NCBI RefSeq assembly: GCF_013386115.1
Contig: NZ_JACAOR010000010.1
Span: forward strand, 327,644 to 391,643
DNA: 64,000 nucleotides
Reading direction: 5' to 3'
Origin: Pseudomonas gingeri
Lineage (GTDB): Bacteria; Pseudomonadota; Gammaproteobacteria; Pseudomonadales; Pseudomonadaceae
Shown here piece by piece: positions 17,424 through 27,459 of this stretch (the stretch's first letter is position 1; the number at the start of each line of letters is the position of its first letter). The position numbers were made by a program, and so were the translations under genes. Under the pieces are notes generated by a model that had not been told where the DNA came from, ran no database searches, and saw nothing but the letters and a program-made list of their open reading frames with translations.

Positions 17424-18335
17424 ATGAAATTATCCGATTACGTTCGACTACTTGCTCTGGCGGCGATCTGGGGCGCCAGTTTCCTCTTCATGCGCATCTC
17501 GGCTCCTGTTTTGGGCGCGTTGCCGACTGCTTTTTTCCGCGTGTTGTTAGGTGCCATTGGCTTGGCCGTCATTCTTGTCATTTTAAAAACAAAAGTCGAC
17601 TTCAAAGGCAAGTTGCAGCAGATCATGGTGTTGGGCGTTATCAATTCTGGCATCCCATTTTTGATGTATAGCGTGGCGGCACTACTGTTACCTGCTGGCT
17701 ATTCAGCAATTTTCAATGCGACCACACCAATGATGGGCGTCTTGATCGGTTGGATGTGTTTCAGCGATTCGTTGACACTAAAAAAAGGTGCCGGCGTGTT
17801 GATCGGGTTTATGGGCATTACGTTGCTGACCAGCACCGGCCCCATCACAGTGTCAATGAGCGTGGTCATGGGCGCGTTGGCCTGTTTAGTCGCCACCAGT
17901 TGCTACGGTGCAGCAGGATTTCTGACTAAACGATGGGTAGCTGACAAGGGTGGGCTGGACGCGAAACTCGTAGCTTTTGGCAGCCAGATTGGCGCGACGC
18001 TGTTTCTCGTGCCGTTCTTCGCCATTTCAACCGCAGCAAACCCACCGGCGACCTGGGGTAACCCGGAGGCTTGGATAGCACTGGTTGCGCTGGGTTTCAT
18101 CTGCACTGCGTGTGCATACATCCTGTACTTCCGCTTGATCGCGGATATCGGGCCGGTGCGTTCACTGACCGTGACCTTCCTTATCCCACCCTTCGGAGTG
18201 CTGTGGGGTGTGATGCTCCTTGGTGAACGTCTTTCGGTCGCGCATTTGTACGGCGGCGGGCTTATCTGTTTAGCGGTGTGGTTCGTTCTCAGCAAGAGCA
18301 AGCCGAAGCAAGAACCCTCACCAGCTTCGGATTGA
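17424..18335 (+). CDS. EamA/DMT-family transporter
   Basis: 303 residues with ten hydrophobic segments arranged as two EamA halves (WGASFLFMRISAPVLGALP at the start of the first; CYGAAGFLTKRW in the second). Drug/metabolite transporters of this type usually export amino acids or other metabolites across the inner membrane. AAAGG precedes the ATG by six bases. It stands alone on the plus strand between debris and the PotD-like gene, with a hairpin downstream. Substrate unknown. Confidence 0.88.
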   Translation: MKLSDYVRLLALAAIWGASFLFMRISAPVLGALPTAFFRVLLGAIGLAVILVILKTKVDFKGKLQQIMVLGVINSGIPFLMYSVAALLLPAGYSAIFNATTPMMGVLIGWMCFSDSLTLKKGAGVLIGFMGITLLTSTGPITVSMSVVMGALACLVATSCYGAAGFLTKRWVADKGGLDAKLVAFGSQIGATLFLVPFFAISTAANPPATWGNPEAWIALVALGFICTACAYILYFRLIADIGPVRSLTVTFLIPPFGVLWGVMLLGERLSVAHLYGGGLICLAVWFVLSKSKPKQEPSPASD

Positions 18336-18396
18336 CCCAAGCACTGAACTTCCCCGGGCACTCCGTACCGGAAAAAAACTGTCACCTGGCTCGATG

Positions 18397-18420
18397 CACC
18401 GCCGGCCAGCGGTGGACTTT
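18397..18420 (+). terminator. Weak hairpin downstream of EamA gene
   Basis: CACCGC (18397-18402) pairs with GCGGTG (18409-18414), followed by GACTTTTAAC. Short stem, modest T tail. Confidence 0.35.
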
Positions 18421-18697
18421 TAACTACCGGTTCCAGGATCTCGATAGTAAGAGCGGCGCAAGACGACCTCCTTGGCGCTCAAATCGAACAGCTCAGCGCC
18501 TGTAGCAGACAAAAAGGTAGGAATAGACCCGCACCGCTCTCCTATCCCTCATTGCTGATACCGGGTACACGCCCACGCCTAACCTGAATGGGCAGCGGGG
18601 TGTGCAGTTCAGGTTGAGCCCCTCAGACACCTCCTCTTCTGCCGTCGCTGCCTGATAACAAAAACCATAATGATCGACGTCAATCGGGAGTACCCGC

Positions 18698-19738
18698 ATG
18701 TTCAGATCAGTCTTCACACTGACCTTGATCGGCAGTCTTGTGTTTGCCCAACAGGCCATGGCCGATGGCCTGACCGTCATCTCCTACGGAGGCGCCAGCA
18801 AGACTGCCCAGGTCGACGCCTTCTACAAACCCTACAGCCAGCTCACGGGCATCCCCATCATCGCCGGTGAGTGGAACGGTGAAATGGCCAAGCTCAAGGC
18901 AATGGTGGACACCGACAGTGTCAACTGGGATGTCCTGGACGTCGAGGACACGGACCTGGCGCGCGGCTGTGAAGAAGGACTGTTCGAACGATTGGACCAT
19001 AGCCGGATAGGTAACTCGGCCGACCTGATTGCGGGTGCCACACACGAATGTGGAGTCGGGATTTTTGTCTGGTCGAACGTGCTGGCCTACAACGCCAACA
19101 AGCTCAAAACCGCTCCTGAAAACTGGAAAGACTTCTGGGATGTGGAGAAATTTCCCGGCAAACGCAGCCTTAGAAAATCCGCCCGTGGTGCCCTGGAGTT
19201 TGCACTCATGGCCGATGGCGTTGCTCCCGGTGAAGTCTACACCGTGCTCAGGACACCCGCCGGCGTGGACCGTGCCTTTGCCAAACTCGACGGGCTCAAA
19301 CCCTACATCCAGTGGTGGGAAGCAGGAGCACAGCCACCGCAGTACCTGATGTCCGGCGATGTGGTCATGAGTTCAGCCTATAACGGCAGGATTCATTTCG
19401 CCCAGAAAAGCAACGCCAACCTGAAGGTGGTCTGGAATCAGAATCTTTACCAATTCGATGAATGGGCCATCCCCAAAGGAACTCCCAACCTGGACAGGGC
19501 TTATGAGTTCATCGCCTTCGCCATGCGCCCCGAACAACAGAAAATCTATACCGAGCAGATGGCCTACGGCCCCTCCAATAAACGGGCAGACGCCCTCCTC
19601 GATCAAGCGCTGAGAAAAGATTTGCCCACCGCCCCCGAAAACATGAAAAACGCCCTGCAAATGGACGTGGATTTCTGGACGGAGTATGGCGAAGGCCTGG
19701 AAGAGCGTTTCATTGCCTGGACCAGCAAACGCCCGTGA
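18698..19738 (+). CDS. PotD-like ABC transporter substrate-binding protein
   Basis: 346 residues with a signal peptide ending FAQQAMA|DG. The mature protein opens LTVISYGGASKTAQVDAFYK and has features of the spermidine/putrescine-binding superfamily (COG0687): WDVLDVEDTDLARGCEEG, YNANKL, WWEAGAQPPQYLMSGDVVM and SAYNGRI. It would deliver a polyamine or related cation in the periplasm to an ABC permease, but no permease or ATPase of the Pot type is nearby, so it must partner genes elsewhere or act with the downstream catabolic genes. A strong terminator follows, so it is a single-gene transcript. GGGAG lies seven bases before the ATG. Confidence 0.85.
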   Translation: MFRSVFTLTLIGSLVFAQQAMADGLTVISYGGASKTAQVDAFYKPYSQLTGIPIIAGEWNGEMAKLKAMVDTDSVNWDVLDVEDTDLARGCEEGLFERLDHSRIGNSADLIAGATHECGVGIFVWSNVLAYNANKLKTAPENWKDFWDVEKFPGKRSLRKSARGALEFALMADGVAPGEVYTVLRTPAGVDRAFAKLDGLKPYIQWWEAGAQPPQYLMSGDVVMSSAYNGRIHFAQKSNANLKVVWNQNLYQFDEWAIPKGTPNLDRAYEFIAFAMRPEQQKIYTEQMAYGPSNKRADALLDQALRKDLPTAPENMKNALQMDVDFWTEYGEGLEERFIAWTSKRP

Positions 19739-19750
19739 AACGCCTGCTTA

Positions 19751-19778
19751 ACGCCAATCTGGGATTGGCGTTTTTTTC
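19751..19778 (+). terminator. Intrinsic terminator after the PotD-like gene
   Basis: Stem ACGCCAATC / GATTGGCGT with a three-base loop (TGG), followed by a run of T. Textbook rho-independent terminator 12 bases after the stop codon. Confidence 0.92.
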
Positions 19779-19941
19779 GTTTTTAAACAGGAATAAATAC
19801 GTCTTTGCTCCTACTCTTCACAGGTAGTGAGCCCACCCAGCAATCCTTACAGTCATGTGCCTGTAAACGCCAAACCGTGCATCCCCTTCTCCAACATCTC
19901 GCTCACTGGCACCGCTTCGATGATCGAGAGACAGGCCAATC

Positions 19942-22848
19942 ATGACTCAATACCTCTTTATCAAACCTGACGTGAATGCGCTGCTCACCTTTCGCGAAAA
20001 ACTGTCGAAACAGACCCGTGCAGAAATCCGCTTCGATGCTTCAACACGGGCGATTTATGCGTCCGAAGCGTCGAACTACCGTCAGTTGCCGATTGGCGTC
20101 GTCATCCCCCGGACACTCGACGACCTTGTCACCACCGTCGCCCTGTGCGCGGAGGCGGATTTACCGATACTGCCCCGGGGGGCTGGCACCTCCATGTGTG
20201 GCCAGTCCGTCAACGCTGCCATCATCATCGATGCGTCAAAATACCTCACCCGCATTGAACACATCGATGTCCAGCACAGCATCGCGCGGGTCGAGCCGGG
20301 AGTCATCTGCGATCAGTTGAAGTCCATGGCCGCACAGTCCGGCCTGACCTTCGGCCCCGATCCAGCCACCCACAGCCGATGCACACTCGGAGGCATGATT
20401 GGAAACAACTCCTGTGGCGCGCACTCGGTGATGGCGGGAAAAACAGTCGAAAATATCGAACGCCTCGAGGTGCTCACCTATGACGGCGCACGTTTCTGGG
20501 TCGGTCCCACCGATGAGGCGACCTACCAGGAGCACCTTGAAGCCGGCGGTCGCCGTGCCGAGATCGTCAAATCGCTCAAGACCCTGGTCGACGCCAACGA
20601 GGCGATCATTCGTGAGGGTTTTCCGAAACTCAAGCGCCGGGTCTCGGGTTATAACCTCGATCAGCTACTCCCAGAAAACGGCTTCAACATTGCACGTGCC
20701 CTGGTCGGTGTCGAAGGTACCTGCGTCACGGTTCTGAGAGCCGAAACACGCCTGGTGACCAACCCTGCACATCGGGTCCTGGTGGTCCTTGGGTTCGAAG
20801 ATATTTTTCTCGCCGCCGACTCCGTCCCCCAATTGCTACCCCTGACGCCTATCGCGATGGAAGGTCTGGACGATGGCATTATCGGAGGGTTGCGTGAGCG
20901 CGGTATGAAGCTGGCCGATATTGCCGAGCTTCCCAACGGCCATGCGTGGTTGATGATCGAATTCGCGGGCGACTCCCTTGATGCGGCCATCAGAGCGGCC
21001 CGTCGGGCAATCGACGTGACGGATGCATTGCCCGGCTCGCCGAGCGCCCGCCTGATTACCGACGCCAACCTGATGAACCGTATCTGGACCATTCGTGAGA
21101 CCGGCGCCTCTGCGACGTCCCTCAGTCTGGACCCCAGCCAACCGGATCCTGTCGTGGGCTGGGAGGATGCCGCCGTTGAACCGGAGTTCCTTGGTCAGTA
21201 CCTGCGAGAATTCTCGGCACTGGTCACCAGCTATGGATACAAGACAAACCTCTACGGGCACTTCGGTGATGGCTGCATCCACTCACGGATCACCTTCGAC
21301 CTCAAGAGCCAGGGCGGCGTGAACAACTGGCGAGCCTTTCTGGATGAGGCCGCCCACCTGGTCGTCAAGTTTGGCGGCTCGCTATCGGGTGAGCATGGCG
21401 ATGGTCAGGCCAAGGGCGAGTACCTGCCCATCATGTATTCACCGGCCATCATGCAGGCATTCAGCGAATTCAAGCACACCTGGGACCCACGCAACAAAAT
21501 GAACCCGGGCAAGTTGATCCACGCCATGCCCGTCGACCATCATTTGCGCCTGGGACCGGACTATCAGCGCAAGCCGGTCACGAGCCTCTTCACCTATGAC
21601 AAACGCCTGGGCGATCAGGGTTTTGCCCGCGAAACCGAACGCTGCATCGGCATGGGTAAATGTCGTTCACTCGAGGGCGGCACCATGTGTCCGAGCTTTC
21701 GAGCAACCCGCGAAGAACGCTACTCCACCCGTGGCCGCGCCAGGATGTTCTTTGAGTTGCTCAAGGGCGAGGTGATCGAGGACGGTTGGAACAACGAACA
21801 GATCAAGGACTCGCTGGAGTTGTGCCTGGGCTGCAAAGGCTGCAAGACCGATTGCCCGACGAATGTGGATATCGCTCGCTACAAGTCCGAGTTCCTCTAT
21901 CGGCATTACAAGCAACGCCGTCGCCCGTTGATGGATAGCCTGATTGGACGAATTGGCGAATGGCTGCCACATGCCTACCGTTTGGCCCCCCTGATCAACT
22001 TCGCCATGAGCAACCGGCTGCTGCGTCTGCTCGGCCAGCGCCTGGGATTGGCCCCGGGTGTTCAGTTCCCTGCGATTGCCGCACGCAGCTTTCGCCACGG
22101 GCCAACCGCTCGCCGCCTGCTGACGGCTCAGGCCTTGACCGGTACGAAGGATGTACTGCTCTGGGTCGACAGCTTCAACAACGGCTTCACACCGGATGTA
22201 CTCGAGGCCGGGGTCCAGGTCCTGGAAAAGCTGGGCTATCAGGTTCATCTGATGAGAAAACAGACTTGCTGCGGACGTCCCTACTATGACGTGGGGATGC
22301 TCGACCGAGCCAAAGCCAACCTCTTGGCGATACTCGAACAACTGGAACCGGCGCTGCTGCGCAAACTGCCTGTCGTCGTCCTTGAACCCAGCTGCCTGTC
22401 GGTCTTTCGCGATGAAATGCCAGCGTTGTTTCCCGATGACATGCGGGCCCAGCAATTGACCCGATCCATCATGACGCTGAGCGAATTCATTCGGGAGCAA
22501 GGGCTGACCCTGCCTTCATTGAGCGACTCCGTGCATGTCCACGGTCACTGCCACCAGAAATCGTGTGGTGGGATGGGAGCCGAACAGGCTCTGCTGGGGA
22601 AACTCGGTGGAAACGGCCAGGTAATACCCAGCGGTTGCTGTGGCGTCGCCGGCGCCTATGGTTATCACGGCAAGACAGCACCGATTGCGCAGACGATCGG
22701 CCAGCAGGAGTTCAAGCCCCATCTGGACAAGGTTCCACAAGACGCCAGCATCGTGGCCGACGGGTTCAGTTGCCGCGGGCAGATCCGCAAAGTCAGTGGT
22801 CGAGAACCTCTCCATCTGGCGCAACTGCTGGCAAAATTGCTGCCCTGA
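19942..22848 (+). CDS. FAD-linked oxidase / Fe-S dehydrogenase (GlcD-YdiJ type)
   Basis: 968 residues. N-terminal FAD-binding type 4 domain (PRGAGTSMCGQSVN, TLGGMIGNNSCGAHS), C-terminal FAD-linked oxidase domain (GHFGDGCIHSRITFD, GGSLSGEHGDGQAKGEYLP), then a 4Fe-4S module (ERCIGMGKCRS...MCPSFRAT and CLGCKGCKTDCP) and two CCG domains (KQTCCGRPYYD, GCCGVAGAYGYHG). This is the architecture of YdiJ and D-2-hydroxyglutarate/D-lactate dehydrogenases, which oxidise D-2-hydroxy acids and pass electrons to quinone or a soluble carrier. It precedes the PucR gene by 111 bases on the same strand and may be regulated by it. The exact substrate is unknown. Confidence 0.88.
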   Translation: MTQYLFIKPDVNALLTFREKLSKQTRAEIRFDASTRAIYASEASNYRQLPIGVVIPRTLDDLVTTVALCAEADLPILPRGAGTSMCGQSVNAAIIIDASKYLTRIEHIDVQHSIARVEPGVICDQLKSMAAQSGLTFGPDPATHSRCTLGGMIGNNSCGAHSVMAGKTVENIERLEVLTYDGARFWVGPTDEATYQEHLEAGGRRAEIVKSLKTLVDANEAIIREGFPKLKRRVSGYNLDQLLPENGFNIARALVGVEGTCVTVLRAETRLVTNPAHRVLVVLGFEDIFLAADSVPQLLPLTPIAMEGLDDGIIGGLRERGMKLADIAELPNGHAWLMIEFAGDSLDAAIRAARRAIDVTDALPGSPSARLITDANLMNRIWTIRETGASATSLSLDPSQPDPVVGWEDAAVEPEFLGQYLREFSALVTSYGYKTNLYGHFGDGCIHSRITFDLKSQGGVNNWRAFLDEAAHLVVKFGGSLSGEHGDGQAKGEYLPIMYSPAIMQAFSEFKHTWDPRNKMNPGKLIHAMPVDHHLRLGPDYQRKPVTSLFTYDKRLGDQGFARETERCIGMGKCRSLEGGTMCPSFRATREERYSTRGRARMFFELLKGEVIEDGWNNEQIKDSLELCLGCKGCKTDCPTNVDIARYKSEFLYRHYKQRRRPLMDSLIGRIGEWLPHAYRLAPLINFAMSNRLLRLLGQRLGLAPGVQFPAIAARSFRHGPTARRLLTAQALTGTKDVLLWVDSFNNGFTPDVLEAGVQVLEKLGYQVHLMRKQTCCGRPYYDVGMLDRAKANLLAILEQLEPALLRKLPVVVLEPSCLSVFRDEMPALFPDDMRAQQLTRSIMTLSEFIREQGLTLPSLSDSVHVHGHCHQKSCGGMGAEQALLGKLGGNGQVIPSGCCGVAGAYGYHGKTAPIAQTIGQQEFKPHLDKVPQDASIVADGFSCRGQIRKVSGREPLHLAQLLAKLLP

Positions 22849-22959
22849 AAGGGTCGATGCCGCACAGGGCAGCCTCTTCGGGGGCCGCCTCGTTTTTACC
22901 GACAGAGGCAGGCAGGACCTGCCCCTTGAATCCCCCTTCGTCTAAACGGTGGACCGGAC

Positions 22960-24525
22960 ATGAAACTAGCGACCGCCCTGGAGCAGACCATCCTAAGAAA
23001 AGCCACCGTGGTGGCTGGCGCGCACGCCCTGGATCGGGAAATCAGTTGGGTCCATATCGTTGATCATCCCGACATCCTCCATTGGCTGAGCAGCGGCGAC
23101 CTGTTGCTGACCACGGGATACAACTGGCCACGGGATGACCAGGCATGCCGGGAGATGATTCGTAGCCTGAACCAGATTGGTCTGGCGGGCGTCGTGCTGG
23201 CAGTCCCGCATTTTCGCGAGCACTTTCCCTCTGCCACGGTGGAAGAAGCCGACCTGTGCAACTTTCCGCTACTGGAGCTTCCTTGGGAGGTGCCCTTTAG
23301 CGAGATTACGCAAGAAATCCTGGCGAAGATCATCAATCTGCAGAGCGAAATCATTCGTCGCTCCGATCTCATTCACCGGGCGCTGACCCGGGCAGCCATT
23401 GAAGCCAACAACCTCAACGCCTTGGCAGTAGCACTGTCCGGAGCCCTGGAACTTCCCGCACGTATCGTCTCGTCATCAGGCACCGTTCTGGGCAGCAGCG
23501 ATCCCCATATCGACGACGCATTGGAACGACGCTTCATTGATCAGCTGCAACAAGGCAAAGCCACCATCACGCCCCTCGAAAGCTCGCAGCCCAGTGTGGT
23601 GACGCTGGACAAGCCAGGGACCAGCACCCGACTGGCCTGCCCCGTTCTCCTGCAAGGCGAACTGATGGGTGTGGTCTGGCTGCAAGGCCAGGGCGAACCG
23701 TTTGAAGAACTTCATTCGCGCGCCCTGGAGCATGCAGCGGTGATCGCGGCCCTCCACCTGACCCACCAGCGTGAACTCCTCGATCAGGAAACCCGACTCG
23801 GTTATGCCCTGGTCGCTGGCTTGCTGGAGGGGAAATTCCCTGAGACCCCGCGGGCCATCGAGCGGGCGCTGGTCTCGGGCTGGAGTGAAAGCCGTCCCTA
23901 CAGGGTCTGCCTGCTCCTCATCGACGAGCCCATTCCACTGAGCCTTGAAGGCTTCAAACGACGCAAAGAGAAAGCCGAACGCATCACCCGCATCATGCAG
24001 GACCTGGATATCGCCCCCCTGATGTCCGTTTCACTGAATCAGATCAGCTTGATCGTACCGGCGGATGTTCCCGCCCAAAGTATCTGGAAATCACTGCGTA
24101 ATGATGGCGGTGCCATGGCCGTCAGCCGCGTTCATAGCGGCGTTTCAGGCATGGCATTGGGGGCGCAAGACGTAGCGGCTTTGCTGCCTCTGCTGCGCCC
24201 CGGCAAACTGCACAGCTTCAACGAGGTGCTCTTCCCCAGGGCACTGATGGGCGATGAGGATGCTCGTGCCCTGCTGATCGAGCGCTACATCACCCCGCTG
24301 GCCAACAACAAGAACAGCGCCATGCTGCTGGAAACCGTCTGTGTACTGGCAAACGAAGGCTATCAGTTGGTGAACTCCGCCAAGGCGCTCAATGTACATA
24401 TCAGCACCTTGCGCTACCGGATGGAGCGTATCGAAACGCTGTTGGAGGTGTCGCTGGATAAACCCGAGTCACGCTTTCAACTTCAAGTCGCAGCCGAGAT
24501 GTACAAGCTCGCTCAGGACCTCTGA
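22960..24525 (+). CDS. PucR-family transcriptional regulator
   Basis: 521 residues. An N-terminal PucR domain (about 8-125; HIVDHPDILHWLSSGDLLLT is characteristic), a middle GAF-like part, and a C-terminal helix-turn-helix of the PucR/CdaR kind (KALNVHISTLRYRMERIETLL). Such proteins often activate catabolic operons for purines, amines or amino acids. It sits between the FAD/Fe-S dehydrogenase and a converging liv-type operon, so either is a plausible target; no operator could be identified. Ends 71 bases before the convergent livF-like gene. Confidence 0.88.
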   Translation: MKLATALEQTILRKATVVAGAHALDREISWVHIVDHPDILHWLSSGDLLLTTGYNWPRDDQACREMIRSLNQIGLAGVVLAVPHFREHFPSATVEEADLCNFPLLELPWEVPFSEITQEILAKIINLQSEIIRRSDLIHRALTRAAIEANNLNALAVALSGALELPARIVSSSGTVLGSSDPHIDDALERRFIDQLQQGKATITPLESSQPSVVTLDKPGTSTRLACPVLLQGELMGVVWLQGQGEPFEELHSRALEHAAVIAALHLTHQRELLDQETRLGYALVAGLLEGKFPETPRAIERALVSGWSESRPYRVCLLLIDEPIPLSLEGFKRRKEKAERITRIMQDLDIAPLMSVSLNQISLIVPADVPAQSIWKSLRNDGGAMAVSRVHSGVSGMALGAQDVAALLPLLRPGKLHSFNEVLFPRALMGDEDARALLIERYITPLANNKNSAMLLETVCVLANEGYQLVNSAKALNVHISTLRYRMERIETLLEVSLDKPESRFQLQVAAEMYKLAQDL

Positions 24526-24568
24526 CCAAAACCGCAGCGCCGACAGACAGGCTGCCGGCGCTCCCGAA

Positions 24569-24588
24569 ACCGGTCGCTACGGACCGGT
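24569..24588. terminator. Stem-loop between convergent pucR and livF-like genes
   Basis: ACCGGTC pairs with GACCGGT around a six-base loop. It lies in the 70-base gap between convergent stop codons; there is no T tract, so it may act with Rho or simply protect mRNA ends. Confidence 0.4.
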
Positions 24589-24595
24589 CATGCCA

Positions 24596-25312
24596 TCAAT
24601 GCCCTCCCAGGTAAGCCTCCCTGACCTGGGCGTTCTCCAGCAACTCACGTCCGGACCCCGTCATGCGGATCTCGCCATTGACCAGCACATAGGCCCTGTC
24701 CGAGAGCCTCAGTGCATGGTTGGCATTCTGCTCGACCAGGAAAATCGTCATGCCGTCGCGGGCCAGGTCACGCACGATCTGAAAGATCTGCTTGACCACG
24801 ATGGGCGCCAATCCAAGGGAGGGTTCATCGAGCAGCAACAGATCCGGGCGGCTCATCAATGCCCGGGCAATCGCCAGCATCTGCTGCTCTCCGCCGGACA
24901 TCGTCATCGCTCGCTGGTTTCGACGCTCACGCAGGCGTGGAAACATCTCGAACATCCGCTGCTTGTCCGCCTCGGCATTGTCCATACCGATGGGAATGGT
25001 GCCCATCAGCAGGTTTTCCTCGACCGTCATGTCCGGGAATACGCGCCGTCCTTCAGGCGACTGGGCAATACCATTCGAGGCGATGTAATGAGCCGACTTG
25101 TCGCGAATATCAGCGCCCCGATAGAGGATCTTCCCGGAGGTTGCCCGAGGCTGCCCAAAAATGGACATCAGCAACGTCGACTTGCCGGCCCCGTTGGCCC
25201 CGATCAAGGAAACGGTCTCGCCCCTGTTGATCTCCAGCGATACCTGGCGAAGTGCCTGGATGGGACCGTAGAACACATCGACTTCGTGAAACTGCAGCAG
25301 TGGCCCATTCAT
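24596..25312 (-). CDS. livF: Branched-chain amino acid-type ABC transporter ATP-binding protein (LivF-like)
   Basis: 238 residues, standard LivF length. Walker A GANGAGKSTL, signature MSGGEQQM and Walker B LLLLDEPSLGLAP are intact. It is the last gene of a five-gene transporter operon and overlaps the upstream livG-like gene by four bases (ATGA). With LivG it would drive uptake through LivHM. The substrate class is amino acids or amides by family; the amine-catabolic neighbours suggest it may not be branched-chain amino acids. Confidence 0.93.
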   Translation of the reverse strand: MNGPLLQFHEVDVFYGPIQALRQVSLEINRGETVSLIGANGAGKSTLLMSIFGQPRATSGKILYRGADIRDKSAHYIASNGIAQSPEGRRVFPDMTVEENLLMGTIPIGMDNAEADKQRMFEMFPRLRERRNQRAMTMSGGEQQMLAIARALMSRPDLLLLDEPSLGLAPIVVKQIFQIVRDLARDGMTIFLVEQNANHALRLSDRAYVLVNGEIRMTGSGRELLENAQVREAYLGGH

Positions 25313-26181
25313 GCGAGCTCCTCCTCTTCGCGCCCCAGGTACGCGGCGATAACGGTTTCGTTATGACGAATATGCTCGGGCCCGCCTTGGGCAATGACAT
25401 CGCCATGATCGAGCACCACGATGTGGTCGCAGATGTCCATGACCATTCCCATGTCGTGCTCAATCAACAACACGGTCATGTCATGCTCGTCCCGCAGCCG
25501 GCGAATAATGCCGCTCAGCGCCACGGTTTCGGCAGGATTCAAACCCGCCGCCGGTTCATCCAGGCAGACGATTCGTGGCCGTGTGCACATGGCCCGGGCT
25601 ATTTCCAGGCGGCGCTGTTGCCCATAGGACAGCTCCCCCGCCAGCCGGTTGGCACAATCAACCAGGTCAACCACCTCCAGCCAGTAGAACGCATGGTCCA
25701 GGGCTTGCTCTTCAGCACGACGAAAGCCCTGGGTGTCGAGCACGCCGGCCAGCAGGTTGCGATTGACCCACAGGTGCTGTGCAACCAGCAGGTTTTCCAC
25801 CACCGACATGTCCTTGAACAGCCGGATATTCTGGAAGGTACGGGCCAGCCCCGCACGATTGACCAGGTGGGTACCGCCAAACATCTTGTAGTAGAGACGG
25901 CGAGCAAACCGCCCCGGGGAAACGAAGTCAGTCGGATGAAAAGGTTCGCCCAGTATTTTTCGTATATCGGTGTGCCCCTCACGGGCGTTCAACGTGATCT
26001 GCCCACCGGTGGCCTTGTAAAAACCGGTCAGGCAATTGAATACAGTTGTCTTGCCGGCCCCGTTGGGGCCGATCAGGGCAGTGATCGACCGCGGCCTGAC
26101 GTCGAAATTGACGTTGTTCAGAGCCTTGATGCCACCGAAATGCATCATCAGTTTTTCAACCTGCAAAATGGCGTCGCTCAT
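25309..26181 (-). CDS. livG: Branched-chain amino acid-type ABC transporter ATP-binding protein (LivG-like)
   Basis: 290 residues, with Walker A GPNGAGKTTVF, signature LSYGQQRR and Walker B IVCLDEPAAGLNP. The long insert between Walker A and the signature, and the C-terminal YLGREEE, are normal for LivG. Start and stop overlap both neighbours (ATGA), showing translational coupling with LivM and LivF. Confidence 0.93.
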   Translation of the reverse strand: MSDAILQVEKLMMHFGGIKALNNVNFDVRPRSITALIGPNGAGKTTVFNCLTGFYKATGGQITLNAREGHTDIRKILGEPFHPTDFVSPGRFARRLYYKMFGGTHLVNRAGLARTFQNIRLFKDMSVVENLLVAQHLWVNRNLLAGVLDTQGFRRAEEQALDHAFYWLEVVDLVDCANRLAGELSYGQQRRLEIARAMCTRPRIVCLDEPAAGLNPAETVALSGIIRRLRDEHDMTVLLIEHDMGMVMDICDHIVVLDHGDVIAQGGPEHIRHNETVIAAYLGREEEELA

Positions 26182-27458
26182 GGCATCACTCCCTTGCGTG
26201 CGGCCACGCCCACACGGCTGACACGAATAAGGCCTCGGGGTTTCCAGATCATCATCAACACCATGAGCACACCAAACAGCAGGACCCGGAATTCGGCAAA
26301 GTTGCGCAAAAGCTCCGGCATGACCGTGAACACGAAGGCAGCAATCACCACCCCAAGCGTCGAGCCCATCCCCCCCAGTACCACGATGGCGAGGATCAGC
26401 GCCGACTCGAAGAAGGTAAAAGACGTGGGATTGACAAAGCCCTGGTAACTGGCAAAGAACACCCCCGCGATACCAGCTGTTGCCGCGCCCAAGGTGAAGG
26501 CCGAAAGCTTGACCAGTACGTGGTTCAGCCCCATCGCCCGACAGGCGATTTCGTCTTCACGCAAGGCCTCCCAAGCCCGGCCGATGGGCATGCGGGTCAG
26601 GCGTTTTTTGAGGTAGAGCACCAGCATGACCACCAGCACCAGGACGGCGTAGATAAAGATGAACTTCATGTTGGGGTTGTAGGCGACACCGAAAAACTCA
26701 TGGAACGCCACTCCACCGTCCTTTGCCTGACGCCCGAACTCCACGCCCAGGAACGTCGGGGCCGGAGCCTGAACACCGTTTGGCCCGCCCGTGAAGGCCA
26801 CCCAGTTGTTGAGCACCAGGCGAATGATCTCGCCAAACCCCAGGGTCACGATGGCCAGATAGTCCCCGTGCATGCGCAGCACCGGAAAACCCAATACGCA
26901 GCCTGCCAGCGCCGCGCACAAGGCAGCCAACGGCAACGCACTCCAGAAGCCAAGTCCCAGGTATTGGTAACCGAGTGCCAACCCATAAGCGCCAATCGCA
27001 TAAAAGGCCACAAAGCCCAGGTCCAGTAGCCCGGCCAGCCCGACAACGATATTGAGTCCCAGCCCCAGGAGCACGTAGATCAGTCCGAGAATAACCACCG
27101 TCAGGATGTATTTGTCGGCGATGAAGGGGATCGCCGCCGCCATCACGATGGCTGCCGGGAGCATCCAGCGTGACCATGACCGATGCCCGGCCGGCAAGAC
27201 CTGCGCCCCGCCACCCGTTCGCCCCGTGCCGCCGGACAAGCGCTGACCGAGGGGCCCCTGAAGCACGATGCCCACCATGAAGCGCCCTATCACAACCACC
27301 GAGACCATCGCCAACACCCGGCTCGCATGCAACTCAAAACCATAGCCGTCCAGCACCACACCGACAATCGGCCCGAACACGATCAGCGCCATGAAGCCAG
27401 CCATTACCGCATCGATTGTGCAGGTACGCCAGTTGATAGCATTCTTGGAAATAGTCAT
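26178..27458 (-). CDS. livM: Branched-chain amino acid-type ABC transporter permease (LivM-like)
   Basis: 426 residues, multi-pass. The core from YILTVVILGLIYVLLGLGLN onward has the LivM motif RAWEALREDEIACRAMGLN (the coupling helix facing the ATPase). The N-terminal 130 residues hold extra hydrophobic segments and a polar loop, as in the longer LivM proteins of pseudomonads. It starts one base after the end of livH and overlaps livG by four bases. Confidence 0.92.
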   Translation of the reverse strand: MTISKNAINWRTCTIDAVMAGFMALIVFGPIVGVVLDGYGFELHASRVLAMVSVVVIGRFMVGIVLQGPLGQRLSGGTGRTGGGAQVLPAGHRSWSRWMLPAAIVMAAAIPFIADKYILTVVILGLIYVLLGLGLNIVVGLAGLLDLGFVAFYAIGAYGLALGYQYLGLGFWSALPLAALCAALAGCVLGFPVLRMHGDYLAIVTLGFGEIIRLVLNNWVAFTGGPNGVQAPAPTFLGVEFGRQAKDGGVAFHEFFGVAYNPNMKFIFIYAVLVLVVMLVLYLKKRLTRMPIGRAWEALREDEIACRAMGLNHVLVKLSAFTLGAATAGIAGVFFASYQGFVNPTSFTFFESALILAIVVLGGMGSTLGVVIAAFVFTVMPELLRNFAEFRVLLFGVLMVLMMIWKPRGLIRVSRVGVAARKGVMP

Positions 27459-27459
27459 T

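Noticed and set aside
19900..19935. TGGCAC string upstream of the FAD/Fe-S dehydrogenase as a sigma-54 promoter
   Set aside because: The -12 TTGC element is absent at the required spacing.
25252..26448. 398-codon plus-strand open frame
   Set aside because: Opposite livG and livM, whose ATPase and permease motifs are intact.
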